Positions 1 to 9,280 of a stretch of 64,000 nucleotides of DNA are shown piece by piece. The stretch's first letter is position 1. Every line of letters starts with the position of its first letter. A program made the translations under genes and the position numbers. Source of the stretch: Aquabacterium sp. (GTDB taxonomy: Bacteria > Pseudomonadota > Gammaproteobacteria > Burkholderiales > Burkholderiaceae_C); NCBI RefSeq assembly GCF_030652515.1, contig NZ_JAUSAR010000113.1, positions 17,724 through 81,723 on the forward strand. The letters run 5' to 3'. The notes beneath the pieces are model-generated. The model saw nothing but the letters and a program-made list of their open reading frames with translations, was not told the origin of the DNA and did no database searches.

Positions 1-344
1 AAGATGATCAAACCCGTGGCCAGGATGGCCCACAAGGCGTTGATGAAACCGTGCTCCACCATCAAGGTGGCACCCACCGCTTCCAGCACCAGAAACGACG
101 CCGCGCCGAAGGCCGTGTTGGCCACGCGCCATTCGCTCCATTTCCGGAAAGACCGGGGGGTGAAGCGCAGGGCGTAGTCTTCCAGCGTCTCGCTGCCGAC
201 CCAGGTGTTGTAGTCGCGCCGCACCTTGACCACGCGCTGCAGGGCCTGGTCTCCCAGCAAATCGGCGGAAGACTCGCCTTCGGCGGCGGGCGGGCCATCA
301 ATACGCCGTTCGGCGGCTGGACTCATTTGGCGTGTGTCTTGCAT
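1..344 (-). CDS. NCS1 (purine/cytosine permease)-like membrane protein, N-terminal part, cut by the window edge
   Basis: Reading leftward from an ATG at 342-344, the frame stays open to base 1, giving about 114 residues. The N-terminus is hydrophilic and alanine/glutamate-rich. It is followed by the segment [20 protein letters not shown] and then a hydrophobic stretch that looks like the first membrane helix. This pattern resembles permeases for cytosine, purines and allantoin (NCS1). In some Burkholderiales such a domain is fused to a histidine kinase, which cannot be judged here because the rest is missing. The gene is divergent from ureA across a 52-base gap, so a link to nitrogen or urea metabolism is possible but unproven. 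The family call comes from memory of related sequences. Confidence 0.55.
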   Translation of the reverse strand, partial: MQDTRQMSPAAERRIDGPPAAEGESSADLLGDQALQRVVKVRRDYNTWVGSETLEDYALRFTPRSFRKWSEWRVANTAFGAASFLVLEAVGATLMVEHGFINALWAILATGLII

Positions 345-396
345 AGTGGGTACTTCATCAACGGCCGTTGCCGCAATTTCGGTGCCGAGAACAACA

Positions 397-699
397 ATGG
401 AACTGACCCCACGAGAGAAAGACAAGCTGCTGATCTTCACGGCCGCCCTGCTGGCCGAGCGCCGGAAGGCACGGGGACTGAAGCTGAATTACCCGGAAGC
501 CGTGGCCCTGATCACCGCCGCCATCATGGAAGGCGCCCGCGATGGCAAAACCGTGGCCGCCTTGATGAGCGAAGGCAAAACTGTGTTGAGCCGTCACGAC
601 GTGATGGATGGCGTGGCCGACATGGTGCCTGAAATCCAGGTGGAAGCGACCTTCCCGGATGGCACCAAATTGGTGACCGTGCACCAACCCATTGCTTGA
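397..699 (+). CDS. ureA: urease subunit gamma
   Basis: This 100-residue protein has the usual length and start of UreA ([20 protein letters not shown]) and ends VTVHQPIA. UreA is the smallest structural subunit of the nickel enzyme that splits urea into ammonia and carbamate in the cytoplasm. The ATG at 397 was chosen because it gives the canonical N-terminus; the frame is open further upstream, but that extension has no urease similarity. ureJ, ureB and ureC follow on the same strand. The usual partner ureD is not found next to it: the upstream gene is an unrelated divergent membrane protein. Confidence 0.96.
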   Translation: MELTPREKDKLLIFTAALLAERRKARGLKLNYPEAVALITAAIMEGARDGKTVAALMSEGKTVLSRHDVMDGVADMVPEIQVEATFPDGTKLVTVHQPIA

Positions 700-775
700 G
701 ATCATTCAATCAGCCCTGAATTGCACCAATAAAGTGCAATCAAACCCATCCACGTCCCAGCCTGGATTCAAGAAC

Positions 776-1444
776 ATGCCGAAAATCTCTTTCCGTCGCA
801 CCATTCTGGTCTGCGCTCCCTGGGCCACCGGCCTGGCTGTGGCCACCTTGACCTCCGTGGCGCAAGCCCACGTGGGTGCCGATGGCCTGGCCCACCACCA
901 CGGTGCCTTTGACAGCTTCACGGCGGGCGCCGCCCACCCCTTGACGGGATTGGACCACCTGGCCGCCATGGTCAGCGTGGGCTTGTGGAGTGCCTTGAGC
1001 CTGGGGGGGCAATCGACCTCATCCGCCAGCGCCAAGCGCCTTCTCTCCGCACCGCTGGCGTTTGCGGCCACCTTGCTGATCGGCGCCTTGATGGCGCTCA
1101 ATGGCGTCACCCTGCCCGGCGTTGAACCCATGATCGCGGCCTCGCTGCTGGCCCTGGGGCTGCTGGTGGCCACGCGCACTGCATTGCCGACCGGCGTGGG
1201 CGCTGCCCTGGTGGCCGGTTTTGCCCTCTTCCACGGATTGGCGCATGGCCAGGAGCTGGGCGGCCACGCCAGCGCCGCACTCACCGGCATGGTCTTGAGC
1301 ACCATGGCCCTGCACACGGTCGGCATCGGCTTCGGGCTGGCTTTGGGCCAACAACGCAGCCGCTGGCTGCCGCGCATCGCAGGCGTCGGTGTCGCCGCCT
1401 TGGGCCTTGGACTCTTGAGCCCCGCCATCGCTGGCGTGTTCTGA
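776..1444 (+). CDS. ureJ: HupE/UreJ family membrane protein, probable nickel permease
   Basis: This 222-residue protein begins with a signal-like segment ending near SVAQAH. It then shows the family hallmarks [12 protein letters not shown] and [12 protein letters not shown], histidine-rich motifs set in several hydrophobic segments. HupE/UreJ proteins sit in the inner membrane and are thought to bring nickel to urease or hydrogenase. Its place between ureA and ureB supports the urease role. ATG 776 was preferred over an upstream in-frame start because it begins the export signal directly. The gap to ureB is 11 bases, so the genes are probably co-transcribed. Confidence 0.88.
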   Translation: MPKISFRRTILVCAPWATGLAVATLTSVAQAHVGADGLAHHHGAFDSFTAGAAHPLTGLDHLAAMVSVGLWSALSLGGQSTSSASAKRLLSAPLAFAATLLIGALMALNGVTLPGVEPMIAASLLALGLLVATRTALPTGVGAALVAGFALFHGLAHGQELGGHASAALTGMVLSTMALHTVGIGFGLALGQQRSRWLPRIAGVGVAALGLGLLSPAIAGVF

Positions 1445-1455
1445 GGAGCGCCACC

Positions 1456-1761
1456 ATGATCCCTGGCGAACTGCTCACCGATGGCCCCGACCATCCCATC
1501 AACCCCGGCCGCCGCACCATCACCCTGGTCGTTGAGAACGCGGGCGACCGCCCCATCCAGGTCGGCTCGCACTACCACTTTGCCGAGACCAATGGCGCCC
1601 TGAGCTTTGACCGCCAAGCCGCGCACGGCATGCGCCTGAACATCGCCTCCGGCACCGCCGTGCGCTTCGAGCCCGGCCAGCAGCGCACCGTCGAACTGGT
1701 CGACTACGCTGGCGAGCGCATCGTCTACGGATTCCGCGGCCTGGTTCAAGGCCCGCTCTGA
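1456..1761 (+). CDS. ureB: urease subunit beta
   Basis: This 101-residue protein starts [19 protein letters not shown] and contains [11 protein letters not shown] and [10 protein letters not shown], all typical of UreB. It packs around UreA and UreC in the (alpha-beta-gamma)3 urease. Length is normal and the gene sits between ureJ and ureC with short gaps (11 and 27 bases), consistent with one operon. No defect is visible. Confidence 0.97.
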   Translation: MIPGELLTDGPDHPINPGRRTITLVVENAGDRPIQVGSHYHFAETNGALSFDRQAAHGMRLNIASGTAVRFEPGQQRTVELVDYAGERIVYGFRGLVQGPL

Positions 1762-1788
1762 CCACCATTTGCCAAGGAAACCACCCAG

Positions 1789-3516
1789 ATGGCCACCATC
1801 CAACGGCGTGCCTACGCTGAAATGTTCGGCCCCACCGTGGGCGACCGCCTGCGCCTGGCCGACACCAACCTCATCATCGAAGTCGAGCAAGACCTGACCT
1901 TGGCAGCTGGAGGCTATGGCGAAGAAGTCAAGTTCGGCGGCGGCAAAACCATCCGCGATGGCATGGGCCAAAGCCAACGCATCAATGGCCCTGGCGCCAT
2001 GGAGGCGGCCGATTGCGTGCTGACCAATGCCCTGATCGTGGACCACTGGGGCATCGTCAAGGCCGACATCGGCATCAAGGCCAGCCGCATTTTCAAGATT
2101 GGCAAAGCGGGCAACCCCGACGTGCAACCTGGCGTGGACATCGTCATTGGCCCCGGCACCGAGATCATCGCGGCCGAAGGCATGATCGTGACGGCTGGCG
2201 GCATCGACACCCACATCCATTTCATCTGCCCGCAGCAGATCGAGGAAGCGCTCAACAGCGGCGTGACCAGCATGCTCGGTGGCGGCACCGGCCCGGCCAC
2301 GGGCACCTTCGCCACCACCTGCACGCCTGGGCCGGACAACATCTCGCGCATGCTGCAAGCGGCCGAGGCTTTCCCGATGAACCTGGGCTTTCTGGGCAAG
2401 GGCAACGCCAGCCGCCCCGAGGCCTTGCGCCAGCAGGTCGAGGCTGGCGTGATCGGCCTGAAGCTGCACGAAGACTGGGGCACCACGCCCTCGGCCATCG
2501 ACTGCTGCCTGAGCGTGGCCGAAGAGACCGACACCCAGGTCTCGATCCACAGCGACACGCTGAACGAGTCGGGCTTCGTTGAAAACACCATCGCGGCCAC
2601 CAAGGACCGCACCTTGTGCGCCTTCCACACCGAAGGTGCTGGCGGCGGCCACGCGCCCGACATCATGCGCGTGGTGGGCGAGGCCAACTTCCTGCCCTCG
2701 TCAACCAACCCGACCATGCCCTACACGGTCAACACCATCGACGAGCACCTGGACATGCTCATGGTGTGCCACCACCTGGACGCGTCCATCGCGGAAGACC
2801 TGGCCTTCGCCGAAAGCCGCATCCGCCGCGAAACCATCGCCGCCGAAGACATCCTGCACGACCTGGGCGCCATCAGCATGTTCAGCTCTGACTCGCAGGC
2901 CATGGGCCGTGTGGGCGAAGTCATCATGCGCACCTGGCAGACGGCGCACAAGATGAAGTCGCAACGCGGCGCCCTGCCCGGCGATTCCGATCGCAATGAC
3001 AACACGCGGGTGAAACGCTACGTGGCCAAGTACACGATCAACCCAGCTTTGTCGCATGGCATCGCGCACGAAGTGGGCAGCATCGAAGTGGGCAAGTGGG
3101 CCGATCTGGTGGTGTGGAAGCCCGGGTTCTTCGGCATCAAGCCCAGCCTGATCCTCAAGGGCGGTTTCATCGCTTCAGCGGCCATGGGCGATCCCAACGC
3201 CTCCATCCCCACGCCGCAGCCGGTGCACTACCGGCCCATGTTCGGCGCCTTTGGTGGCGCGCTGGCGCGGGGCTCGCTGACCTTCATGAGCCAGGCTGCC
3301 ATCAATGCGGGCATGCCCGAGCAATATGGTTTGAAGAAGCAAGCCGTGGGCGTGCGGGGCAACCGCAGCGTCAAGAAGGCCGACATGATCCACAACCACT
3401 ATCTTCCGGTGATGGAGATCGACGCGCAAACCTACCAGGTGCGCGCAGATGGGCAGTTGTTGACCTGCGAACCGGCCACCGTGTTGCCGATGGCGCAGCG
3501 GTACTTCTTGTTCTGA
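1789..3516 (+). CDS. ureC: urease subunit alpha (catalytic)
   Basis: This 575-residue protein carries the complete di-nickel site. Visible ligands are His142 and His144 (THIHF), the carbamylated Lys225 (GLKLHEDWG), His254 (SIHSD), His280 ([10 protein letters not shown]) and Asp368 (SSDSQAMGR). The active-site flap has Cys327 and the catalytic His328 (MVCHHLDAS). By alignment from memory, all are shifted by eight from the Klebsiella numbering. The enzyme hydrolyses urea in the cytoplasm. It ends the first urease block; the accessory genes ureE, ureF and ureG resume only at 9281, after an inserted set of unrelated genes. Confidence 0.98.
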   Translation: MATIQRRAYAEMFGPTVGDRLRLADTNLIIEVEQDLTLAAGGYGEEVKFGGGKTIRDGMGQSQRINGPGAMEAADCVLTNALIVDHWGIVKADIGIKASRIFKIGKAGNPDVQPGVDIVIGPGTEIIAAEGMIVTAGGIDTHIHFICPQQIEEALNSGVTSMLGGGTGPATGTFATTCTPGPDNISRMLQAAEAFPMNLGFLGKGNASRPEALRQQVEAGVIGLKLHEDWGTTPSAIDCCLSVAEETDTQVSIHSDTLNESGFVENTIAATKDRTLCAFHTEGAGGGHAPDIMRVVGEANFLPSSTNPTMPYTVNTIDEHLDMLMVCHHLDASIAEDLAFAESRIRRETIAAEDILHDLGAISMFSSDSQAMGRVGEVIMRTWQTAHKMKSQRGALPGDSDRNDNTRVKRYVAKYTINPALSHGIAHEVGSIEVGKWADLVVWKPGFFGIKPSLILKGGFIASAAMGDPNASIPTPQPVHYRPMFGAFGGALARGSLTFMSQAAINAGMPEQYGLKKQAVGVRGNRSVKKADMIHNHYLPVMEIDAQTYQVRADGQLLTCEPATVLPMAQRYFLF

Positions 3517-3517
3517 C

Positions 3518-4303
3518 TCAGACCACCCGCGATTGGCGAGCGCGAGCACGCCAGGCCACCATGCCCAGGCCCGCGGCCACCAACAGGTAGGCCGAGGGTT
3601 CTGGCACATTGCCGGAGTTCAGAGACACCTGGCTGTTCGACGTCAGGGTGACCCCAAGGTTCTGGTATTCGTTGCTGTAGTTCACGTAAGCGATCCTGGC
3701 CGTGTCAGTGTAAGAGTTCGACGCCGTCGACGCATTGGCACTGATGCCTTTGTAGTAGCTCGCGATGCCTGAGTAAGGTGATGAGGTTTGGTAGTTGTCC
3801 CGCCTCACTTCCACGTAGGCAGCAGACGAGGCCGAGCAAGTGAGTTGTGACTCGGTGCAGTTGACTTGCGCCGACAATTCGATGTCAGCTGAAATCAGCA
3901 ACATGGTGTTGGGTGCCAGCCGGATGTTGCCGTTGTAGACGTTGGGGCGGACCATCGCCCACGCGCCATCTTCGATCGTTCCACTCCCCGACACCGAGGT
4001 TTGAAGCGACGTTGCCGTCGTCTGTGCAAGGTAGCCCGCCCCACTCACCGAAGTGTTGGCCAAAAAGGCGTTGCTTGACTGGCCATCCCTGGTGGCGTAG
4101 TACTGGCTATACAGCACGCGGGTCGACCCCCCGCTCGCCAACACCTCAAACGAGGCGGCCACGCCATCGCCTGGCGTGAGGTCAACGGCTGCCAAGGACA
4201 GGTTCGTGAACCGCGAGTAAGCTGTTCCGGTATTGGCATGCACCGCACCCGCCAGCATCGCAAACGTCAGCGCGGACATCTTCAAGCATTGAACTTTTTT
4301 CAT
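3518..4303 (-). CDS. PEP-CTERM sorting domain protein
   Basis: This 261-residue exported protein has an N-terminal signal peptide (MKKVQCLKMSALTFAMLAGA, then VHAN). Its polar, Ser/Thr/Asn-rich body has little known similarity. A classic PEP-CTERM tail closes it: VPEPSAYLLVAAGLGMVAW followed by a short Arg-rich end. Such tails are recognised by the exosortase/EpsH system and usually mark surface or matrix proteins. The start is placed at 4303 because GGGAGAAA precedes it and the signal peptide begins there; a longer open frame upstream is not protein-like. It converges on ureC with a one-base gap. No exosortase gene is in the window. Confidence 0.85.
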   Translation of the reverse strand: MKKVQCLKMSALTFAMLAGAVHANTGTAYSRFTNLSLAAVDLTPGDGVAASFEVLASGGSTRVLYSQYYATRDGQSSNAFLANTSVSGAGYLAQTTATSLQTSVSGSGTIEDGAWAMVRPNVYNGNIRLAPNTMLLISADIELSAQVNCTESQLTCSASSAAYVEVRRDNYQTSSPYSGIASYYKGISANASTASNSYTDTARIAYVNYSNEYQNLGVTLTSNSQVSLNSGNVPEPSAYLLVAAGLGMVAWRARARQSRVV

Positions 4304-4363
4304 GAGTTTCTCCCAGTGATTGGTTGATTTGGAAATGGCCACTGCAATATATCGCGCAACTGC

Positions 4364-4490
4364 GGGCTCATCGGATTCCTCAAGGCCGCCCAAGCAAACC
4401 GGGCAGCCGCCTCGCTGGCCCACGACCTGTTCCTGTTCGGCTTCGCGGCCACGGTGTTCATGCTGACGGAAAGCCAAGCACCTAAGCAAT
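4364..4490 (+). pseudogene. DUF2834-like protein fragment
   Basis: In the roughly 290-base gap between the PEP-CTERM gene and the DUF72 gene, one plus-strand frame reads GLIGFLKAAQANRAAASLAH and then DLFLFGFAATVFMLTESQ. This resembles the middle of small DUF2834 membrane proteins. No start or leading helix precedes it, and after TESQ the frame loses similarity. It is best read as a remnant of a decayed gene. The identification rests on recall of the family pattern and is uncertain; the rest of the gap shows nothing recognisable. Confidence 0.35.
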
Positions 4491-4596
4491 GGCGGCAGCG
4501 CATCCCAGGAGTGCAGGTCGTGGGCGTGTCCAACCCAGCCACCTGGTGCAGCACCATGTCCTTTTCTGAGGGGAAGGAAGCTGCGGCTCATTGTGG

Positions 4597-5379
4597 TCAA
4601 GGCCGTGGTTGCGGGTCAATGCCGAACCATGGCGAAGTCCCTCGCTCGAACAGGTTCGTTAACTCCAGCGCATTGAAGGTCGCCGCGCCCAGGGCGGTGT
4701 TATCAAAAATACACCAGACCGACTCAAAGCTCAGGGCATCCTCGTGCAGCCGGTGAGCCAGGGCTTGCAGATAGCCCGCGTCGTAGTTGTCGTAGTAGAT
4801 GCGAGGCGAACCATGCAAGCGGTAATAGGCGATCCGGGAAGCAACATCACCACCGGCCAAAGGCCAAGCTGCGCCAGCGCAAGGCGCCGGATCGGCCAAG
4901 ACCCGATCGATGCGATGCCGCGCCAGCAACGCTGAGCCTTGTTCACCGAACCAGCTCGCATGCCGGGGCTCGATCACCACGTGTCCCTCATGCCGTGCGC
5001 GCAGCATGGCGAAGAACACATCGGCCCGGTTTGGATCGAGTGCCAGACTCGGCGGCAACTGGACCAAGAGACAGCCCAGCTTATGGCCCAATTGCCCGAC
5101 TTCCAGCAAAAAGGCACCGAGCAAATCCTGGCAATCCACCAGACGGCGCTCGTGCGTGATGGCTTTGGGCACCTTGACCGAAAACCGAAAATCTGACGGC
5201 ACGCTGGCCGCCCACCGCGCGTACGTGGCAGGCTTGTGGGGCCGATAAAAGCTGGAGTTGATCTCGACGCCTGAGAAACGGCTGGCATAGCGCTCAAGGT
5301 GGCTGCCCTCCGGCGCGAACAATCCCTGCGCCTCCTTGGGCAAGGCCCAGCCCGCACAGCAGATGCGGTACGCGCTCAT
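4597..5379 (-). CDS. DUF72 (YecE-like) domain protein
   Basis: This 260-residue protein starts MSAYRICCAGWALPKEAQGL. It contains the family features GVEINSSFYRPHK, FRFSVKVPKAITHERRL, a VIEPRHASWF segment, YRLHGSPRIYYDNY and CIFDNTALGAA. DUF72 proteins form TIM-barrel-like folds of unknown biochemical role. The ATG at 5379 lies two bases from the end of the upstream ABC ATPase gene, so the two are almost certainly co-transcribed. That link with iron uptake genes is genomic context only. Confidence 0.85.
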   Translation of the reverse strand: MSAYRICCAGWALPKEAQGLFAPEGSHLERYASRFSGVEINSSFYRPHKPATYARWAASVPSDFRFSVKVPKAITHERRLVDCQDLLGAFLLEVGQLGHKLGCLLVQLPPSLALDPNRADVFFAMLRARHEGHVVIEPRHASWFGEQGSALLARHRIDRVLADPAPCAGAAWPLAGGDVASRIAYYRLHGSPRIYYDNYDAGYLQALAHRLHEDALSFESVWCIFDNTALGAATFNALELTNLFERGTSPWFGIDPQPRP

Positions 5380-5380
5380 G

Positions 5381-6466
5381 TCAAAGCCCGTCACCCGGCG
5401 GAAACACGATGAGGTGATCCATCTCCAGGCGCACGCCGATGGATTCGTCGAGCGCATGGTCATGGTGTGAAGGCACCATCGACAGCACCCTGGCGCCACT
5501 GGGCAGCTCCAGTGTGTAGAGGATCTCGGCCCCCCGGAAAGCCTTGTGTTTCACCAAAGCCCGCACCGTGCTGGCATCGTCGTGGACTACGTCATCGGGC
5601 CGCAACAACACCTCCACCGGACTGTCGGGTGCGCACGGCGCCAGGTCATTGGCGTAGCAAATGGGCCCGGGTGAGATCACATCGCCCAGTTCAATGCCCA
5701 AGCATTGCGCATCGCGCACCCGGCCCGACACGAACACCCCCTGCCCGATGAAGTCGGCAACGAAACGACTGCGGGGCCGGTGGTACAGGTTGTAAGCCGT
5801 GTCGATTTGCTGGATGCGCCCGTGATCCATCACCACGATCTGATCGGCCATGGCAAATGCCTCGTTCTGATCATGCGTGACGAACACCGCTGTGGTGCCC
5901 GTCGCTTTCAGCACACCACGCACCTCGGCGGCCAGTTGCTCACGCAAGGCCACGTCCAGGTTGGAAAAAGGCTCGTCCAGCAACAGCAAGCGTGGCCGAG
6001 GCGCCAAGGCCCGGGCCAAAGCCACCCGCTGCTGCTGCCCCCCGGACAGCTCATGCGGAAAGCGTTTGGCGGCCGAGGCCAGGCCCACCGTGTCCAGCCA
6101 TTGCCGCGCCGTTTGAAGTGTTTCCGCCCCGCCCTTCAAGCCAAAGGCCACATTGCGTTCAACGCTCAGGTGAGGAAACAGGGCGTAGTCCTGGAACACC
6201 ATGCCGATGCGCCTGCGCTCAGGGGGCACATGCCGCCCCTGCCCGCTGACCACGTCGCCCTCCATGCTGATCGACCCCGCCGTCAGGCGCTCGAAGCCGC
6301 CCACACACCGCAGCACCGTGGTCTTGCCGCAGCCTGAGGGGCCCAGCAAACAGCAGATGTCTCCTGCAGCGACCGACAGGCTCAACTGCTCAACGGTGGG
6401 CTGGCCCTCATAGGCGTGGTGGATGCCGTGCAACGCCAGCGATGGATGGGGTGTTGAATGAGTCAT
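5381..6466 (-). CDS. fbpC: ferric iron ABC transporter ATP-binding protein
   Basis: This 361-residue ABC ATPase has Walker A GPSGCGKTT (residues 42-50), a Q-loop FQDYALFP, signature LSGGQQQR (about 140-146), Walker B LLLLDEP (about 160-166) and the H-loop VFVTHD. A C-terminal TOBE-like regulatory part follows. It would drive Fe(III) import with the FbpB permease and FbpA binding protein encoded next door. ATG 6466 is preferred because AAGGTG lies nine bases upstream; a GTG at 6478 is an alternative. The gene is divergent from fbpB with about 30 bases between the starts. Confidence 0.88.
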   Translation of the reverse strand: MTHSTPHPSLALHGIHHAYEGQPTVEQLSLSVAAGDICCLLGPSGCGKTTVLRCVGGFERLTAGSISMEGDVVSGQGRHVPPERRRIGMVFQDYALFPHLSVERNVAFGLKGGAETLQTARQWLDTVGLASAAKRFPHELSGGQQQRVALARALAPRPRLLLLDEPFSNLDVALREQLAAEVRGVLKATGTTAVFVTHDQNEAFAMADQIVVMDHGRIQQIDTAYNLYHRPRSRFVADFIGQGVFVSGRVRDAQCLGIELGDVISPGPICYANDLAPCAPDSPVEVLLRPDDVVHDDASTVRALVKHKAFRGAEILYTLELPSGARVLSMVPSHHDHALDESIGVRLEMDHLIVFPPGDGL

Positions 6467-6497
6467 ACAGGGCGGCACCTTACACTAGCCCGCATCC

Positions 6498-8147
6498 ATG
6501 ATGTCCTCCTACCCCCACCGCATTCGGCCCAGTGGGCTGACCCTGTTCGCGCTGCTCATCGCCGTCGTCATGGTCATCCCCCTGCTGTCCGTGGCCACCA
6601 ATGTGTTCAACGCAGGCACATCCGATACCTGGGCCCACCTGATGGCCACGGTGATGCCGGACTACATCACCACCACCGTGGTGTTGTGCCTGGGCGTGGG
6701 CATCGGCACGGCGCTGGTGGGCGTGGGCGCGGCCTGGCTGGTCACGCATTGCGAGTTTCCGGGGCGCCGTGTTTTTGAATGGGCCCTGGTGCTGCCGCTG
6801 GCCATGCCCGCCTATGTGATGGCCTATGCCTACACGGATGTCCTCCAGTTTTCAGGCCCCGTTCAAACCTGGCTTCGGGCCAGCTTCAACTTGACCCGTG
6901 CCGACTACTGGTTCCCCGACGTTCGCACCCTGGCCGGGGCCATCTTCATGTTCATCGGGGTGCTGTACCCCTATGTGTACATGCTGACCCGCACCGCTTT
7001 TCTGGAAAGAGGCGGCGCCGTGACCGAAGCCGCCCGGTCTCTGGGCTTGAGCCCGTGGCAGAGCTTTGTCAGGGTTTCGCTGCCCATCGCCCGCCCCGCC
7101 ATCGCCGCCGGCATGGCCCTGGCTTTGATGGAAACATTGGCCGACTACGGCGCGGTCTCTTACTTTGCCGTTCAAACCTTCACCACAGGCATCTACCGAG
7201 CCTGGTTCTCGTTGGGCGACCGTGTGGCCGCCGCCCAATTGGCCATGTGCCTGTTGGGCTTTGTGCTGGTGGTCTTGAGCATCGAGCAAAGCTCACGGGG
7301 ACGGGCCCGCTTCCACGGCACCGGCTTGCGCAAGCCCTCGCGAGCTCACCGGCTGCGCAAGTGGCCGTCGGGCCTGGCGGTGGTGGCTTGCCTGATCCCC
7401 ATCCTGATCGGCTTCGTGCTGCCAGGCGGCGTGATGCTGCACATGGCCCTGACCGACGGCGATGCCCAGTTCGGCACACGCTTCCTCACCCTGGCACGCA
7501 ACAGTTTTCTGGTCTCGGCCATGACCGCCGTGCTGGCGGTGGCGCTGGCCCTCATCGTGGCTTATGCAAGGCGCCTGCACCCCACGCCCTGGACGAGCAT
7601 GGCCCACCGAGCCATAGGCATGGGCTATGCCCTGCCGGGCTCCGTGATCGCCGTCGGCGTTTTGATCCCTGTCACCCAACTGGACAATGCCCTGGTATCG
7701 GCCTTGAAGGCTCACTTCGGGTGGCAAGGCGGCTTGATCCTCACCGGCGGCATTGCCGCCCTGGTGTACGCCTGCCTGGTTCGCTTTTTGACCGCCGCCC
7801 TGCAAAACGTGGACGCAGCCTTGCACCGGGTCACGCCCCACATGGACGACGCGGCGCGCAGCCTGGGGTTGTCCTCAGGCAAGACCTTGCTCAGGGTGCA
7901 CCTGCCACTGCTTCGCCGAGGCCTGCTGACCGCGGGGCTGCTCGTGTTCATCGATGTGATGAAAGAGCTGCCCGCCACGCTGGTCATGCGGCCGTTCAAT
8001 TTCGACACCCTGGCCACGCAGGTCTACACCCTGGCCTCGGACGAGCGATTGAGCGAAGCCTCGACCGCCGCCCTGGCCATCGTGGCGGTGGGCCTGGTGC
8101 CGCTCATCATTTTGTGTCGGCAGATTGCCGCCGAGCGGCAAGCTTGA
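6498..8147 (+). CDS. fbpB: ferric iron ABC transporter permease (fused two-domain)
   Basis: This 549-residue inner-membrane protein contains two tandem permease halves. Each ends in an EAA-type loop that docks on the ATPase: EAARSLGLSPWQSFVRVSLP in the first half and DAARSLGLSSGKTLLRVHLP in the second. This arrangement is standard for FbpB-type Fe(III) importers. The gene runs toward fbpA, which lies on the opposite strand; the stop codons are one base apart. The start ATGATG at 6498 is the first in frame, and no strong ribosome-binding site is visible. Confidence 0.88.
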   Translation: MMSSYPHRIRPSGLTLFALLIAVVMVIPLLSVATNVFNAGTSDTWAHLMATVMPDYITTTVVLCLGVGIGTALVGVGAAWLVTHCEFPGRRVFEWALVLPLAMPAYVMAYAYTDVLQFSGPVQTWLRASFNLTRADYWFPDVRTLAGAIFMFIGVLYPYVYMLTRTAFLERGGAVTEAARSLGLSPWQSFVRVSLPIARPAIAAGMALALMETLADYGAVSYFAVQTFTTGIYRAWFSLGDRVAAAQLAMCLLGFVLVVLSIEQSSRGRARFHGTGLRKPSRAHRLRKWPSGLAVVACLIPILIGFVLPGGVMLHMALTDGDAQFGTRFLTLARNSFLVSAMTAVLAVALALIVAYARRLHPTPWTSMAHRAIGMGYALPGSVIAVGVLIPVTQLDNALVSALKAHFGWQGGLILTGGIAALVYACLVRFLTAALQNVDAALHRVTPHMDDAARSLGLSSGKTLLRVHLPLLRRGLLTAGLLVFIDVMKELPATLVMRPFNFDTLATQVYTLASDERLSEASTAALAIVAVGLVPLIILCRQIAAERQA

Positions 8148-8148
8148 T

Positions 8149-9174
8149 TCAGCGCCAGCCAGCGCGGTCGAACACCTTCTGAGCCAGCACCGCGTTGGCG
8201 CCCAGTTGGCCCACGGGCAGCGCATCAGCTTTGAAAGCGCCCAAGGATTCCAGCGCCGGGTTCTTGACCTTGGCCGAGCTCACCACGGGCCACTCGTTGT
8301 TGCCATCGGCAAAGTAAGCCTGGGCCTCATCGCTGCTCAGGTACTCCAGAAAACGGATGGCCGCGTCGCGGTTCGGTGCGGTCTTGATCACGCCAGCGCC
8401 AGACACGTTGATGTGCGTGCCCCAGGACTTCTGGTTGGGCCAAGCCACGCCCAGCTCCTTGACCACCTGAAGGTCTTCGGGCTTGCTGGAGCGCATGAGC
8501 CGCGCCAGGTAGTAGCTGTTTGAAATGGCCACGCCGCATTCGCCAGACGCCACCGCCTTGATCTGGTCGGTGTCTCCGCCCTTGGGCGAGCGGGCAAAAT
8601 TGGCCACCAGGCCCTTGGCCCACGCTTCCGTCTTGGCCTCGCCCAGGTGAGCGATCATGGCGCCCCCGAGCGACAGGTTGTAGGGATGCGAGCCGGATCG
8701 CACGCAAACTTGCCCCTTCAAACGCGGCAAGGCCAAGTCTTCATAGGTCTGAACCATGTCAGCCTTGACGGTGGCCTTGTTGTAGACAACCAGGCGGGCC
8801 CGGGTTGAAAACGCCACCCAGGTGGGCGTGCGCAAAGCGGCTGGGATGCGGGCTTCCAACACCTTGGATTGCCAGGGTTGAAACAACCCGGCCTTGTCGG
8901 CGACTTCAAGGCGCGAAGCGTCCACGGTGATCAGCAGATCGGCCGGGCCATTGGCGCCTTCGTTTTTGATCCGCTCCAGCAACTCGTCTTCCTTGCCATC
9001 CAGGCGGTTGATCTTGATGCCGGTCTGCTTGGTGAAGTTGGCGTACATCGCCTCGTCGGTTTGATAGTGGCGCGCCGAGTAGATGTTGAGCACGCCGCCC
9101 GATTGAGCATGAGCACTGACCAGGGCAGCACCCGCAAGCACGCCGGTTAAAACGGATTTGACGAAGTTATTCAT
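8149..9174 (-). CDS. fbpA: periplasmic ferric iron-binding protein
   Basis: This 341-residue binding protein has a signal peptide (MNNFVKSVLTGVLAGAALVS, cut near SAHAQ). The mature part starts GGVLNIYSARHYQTDEAMY, typical of FbpA/FutA proteins. The SNSYYLARL segment carries the tandem tyrosines that coordinate Fe(III) in this family. It delivers iron to FbpB-FbpC. The start at 9174 gives the signal peptide directly. A Fur-box-like sequence lies about 50-65 bases upstream, fitting iron repression. Nickel as substrate, suggested by the urease neighbours, is less likely given the tyrosine pair. Confidence 0.9.
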   Translation of the reverse strand: MNNFVKSVLTGVLAGAALVSAHAQSGGVLNIYSARHYQTDEAMYANFTKQTGIKINRLDGKEDELLERIKNEGANGPADLLITVDASRLEVADKAGLFQPWQSKVLEARIPAALRTPTWVAFSTRARLVVYNKATVKADMVQTYEDLALPRLKGQVCVRSGSHPYNLSLGGAMIAHLGEAKTEAWAKGLVANFARSPKGGDTDQIKAVASGECGVAISNSYYLARLMRSSKPEDLQVVKELGVAWPNQKSWGTHINVSGAGVIKTAPNRDAAIRFLEYLSSDEAQAYFADGNNEWPVVSSAKVKNPALESLGAFKADALPVGQLGANAVLAQKVFDRAGWR

Positions 9175-9222
9175 GAGCTTTGAGGCCGGTTGGCGTCCAA
9201 TTTGTTCTTCAAAAATAATAAC

Positions 9223-9241
9223 AGCAATGATTCTTATTTGA
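9223..9241 (-). promoter_or_regulatory. putative Fur box upstream of fbpA
   Basis: The plus-strand bases AGCAATGATTCTTATTTGA, read on the minus strand, contain AATAAGAATCATT. This matches about 11 of 19 positions of the classical Fur consensus, including the core AATCATT. It lies in an AT-rich patch 49-67 bases before the fbpA start, as expected for an iron-repressed promoter. The call rests on sequence likeness only. Confidence 0.5.
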
Positions 9242-9280
9242 GGAACATGGGTGTCACGTTTTTTGCTTACCATTGAGCCC

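Noticed and set aside
706..2652. Long open frame on the minus strand across ureJ, ureB and ureC
   Set aside because: It lies opposite to clear urease genes and encodes a low-complexity His/Ala/Gly-rich product, as expected for antisense frames in GC-rich DNA.
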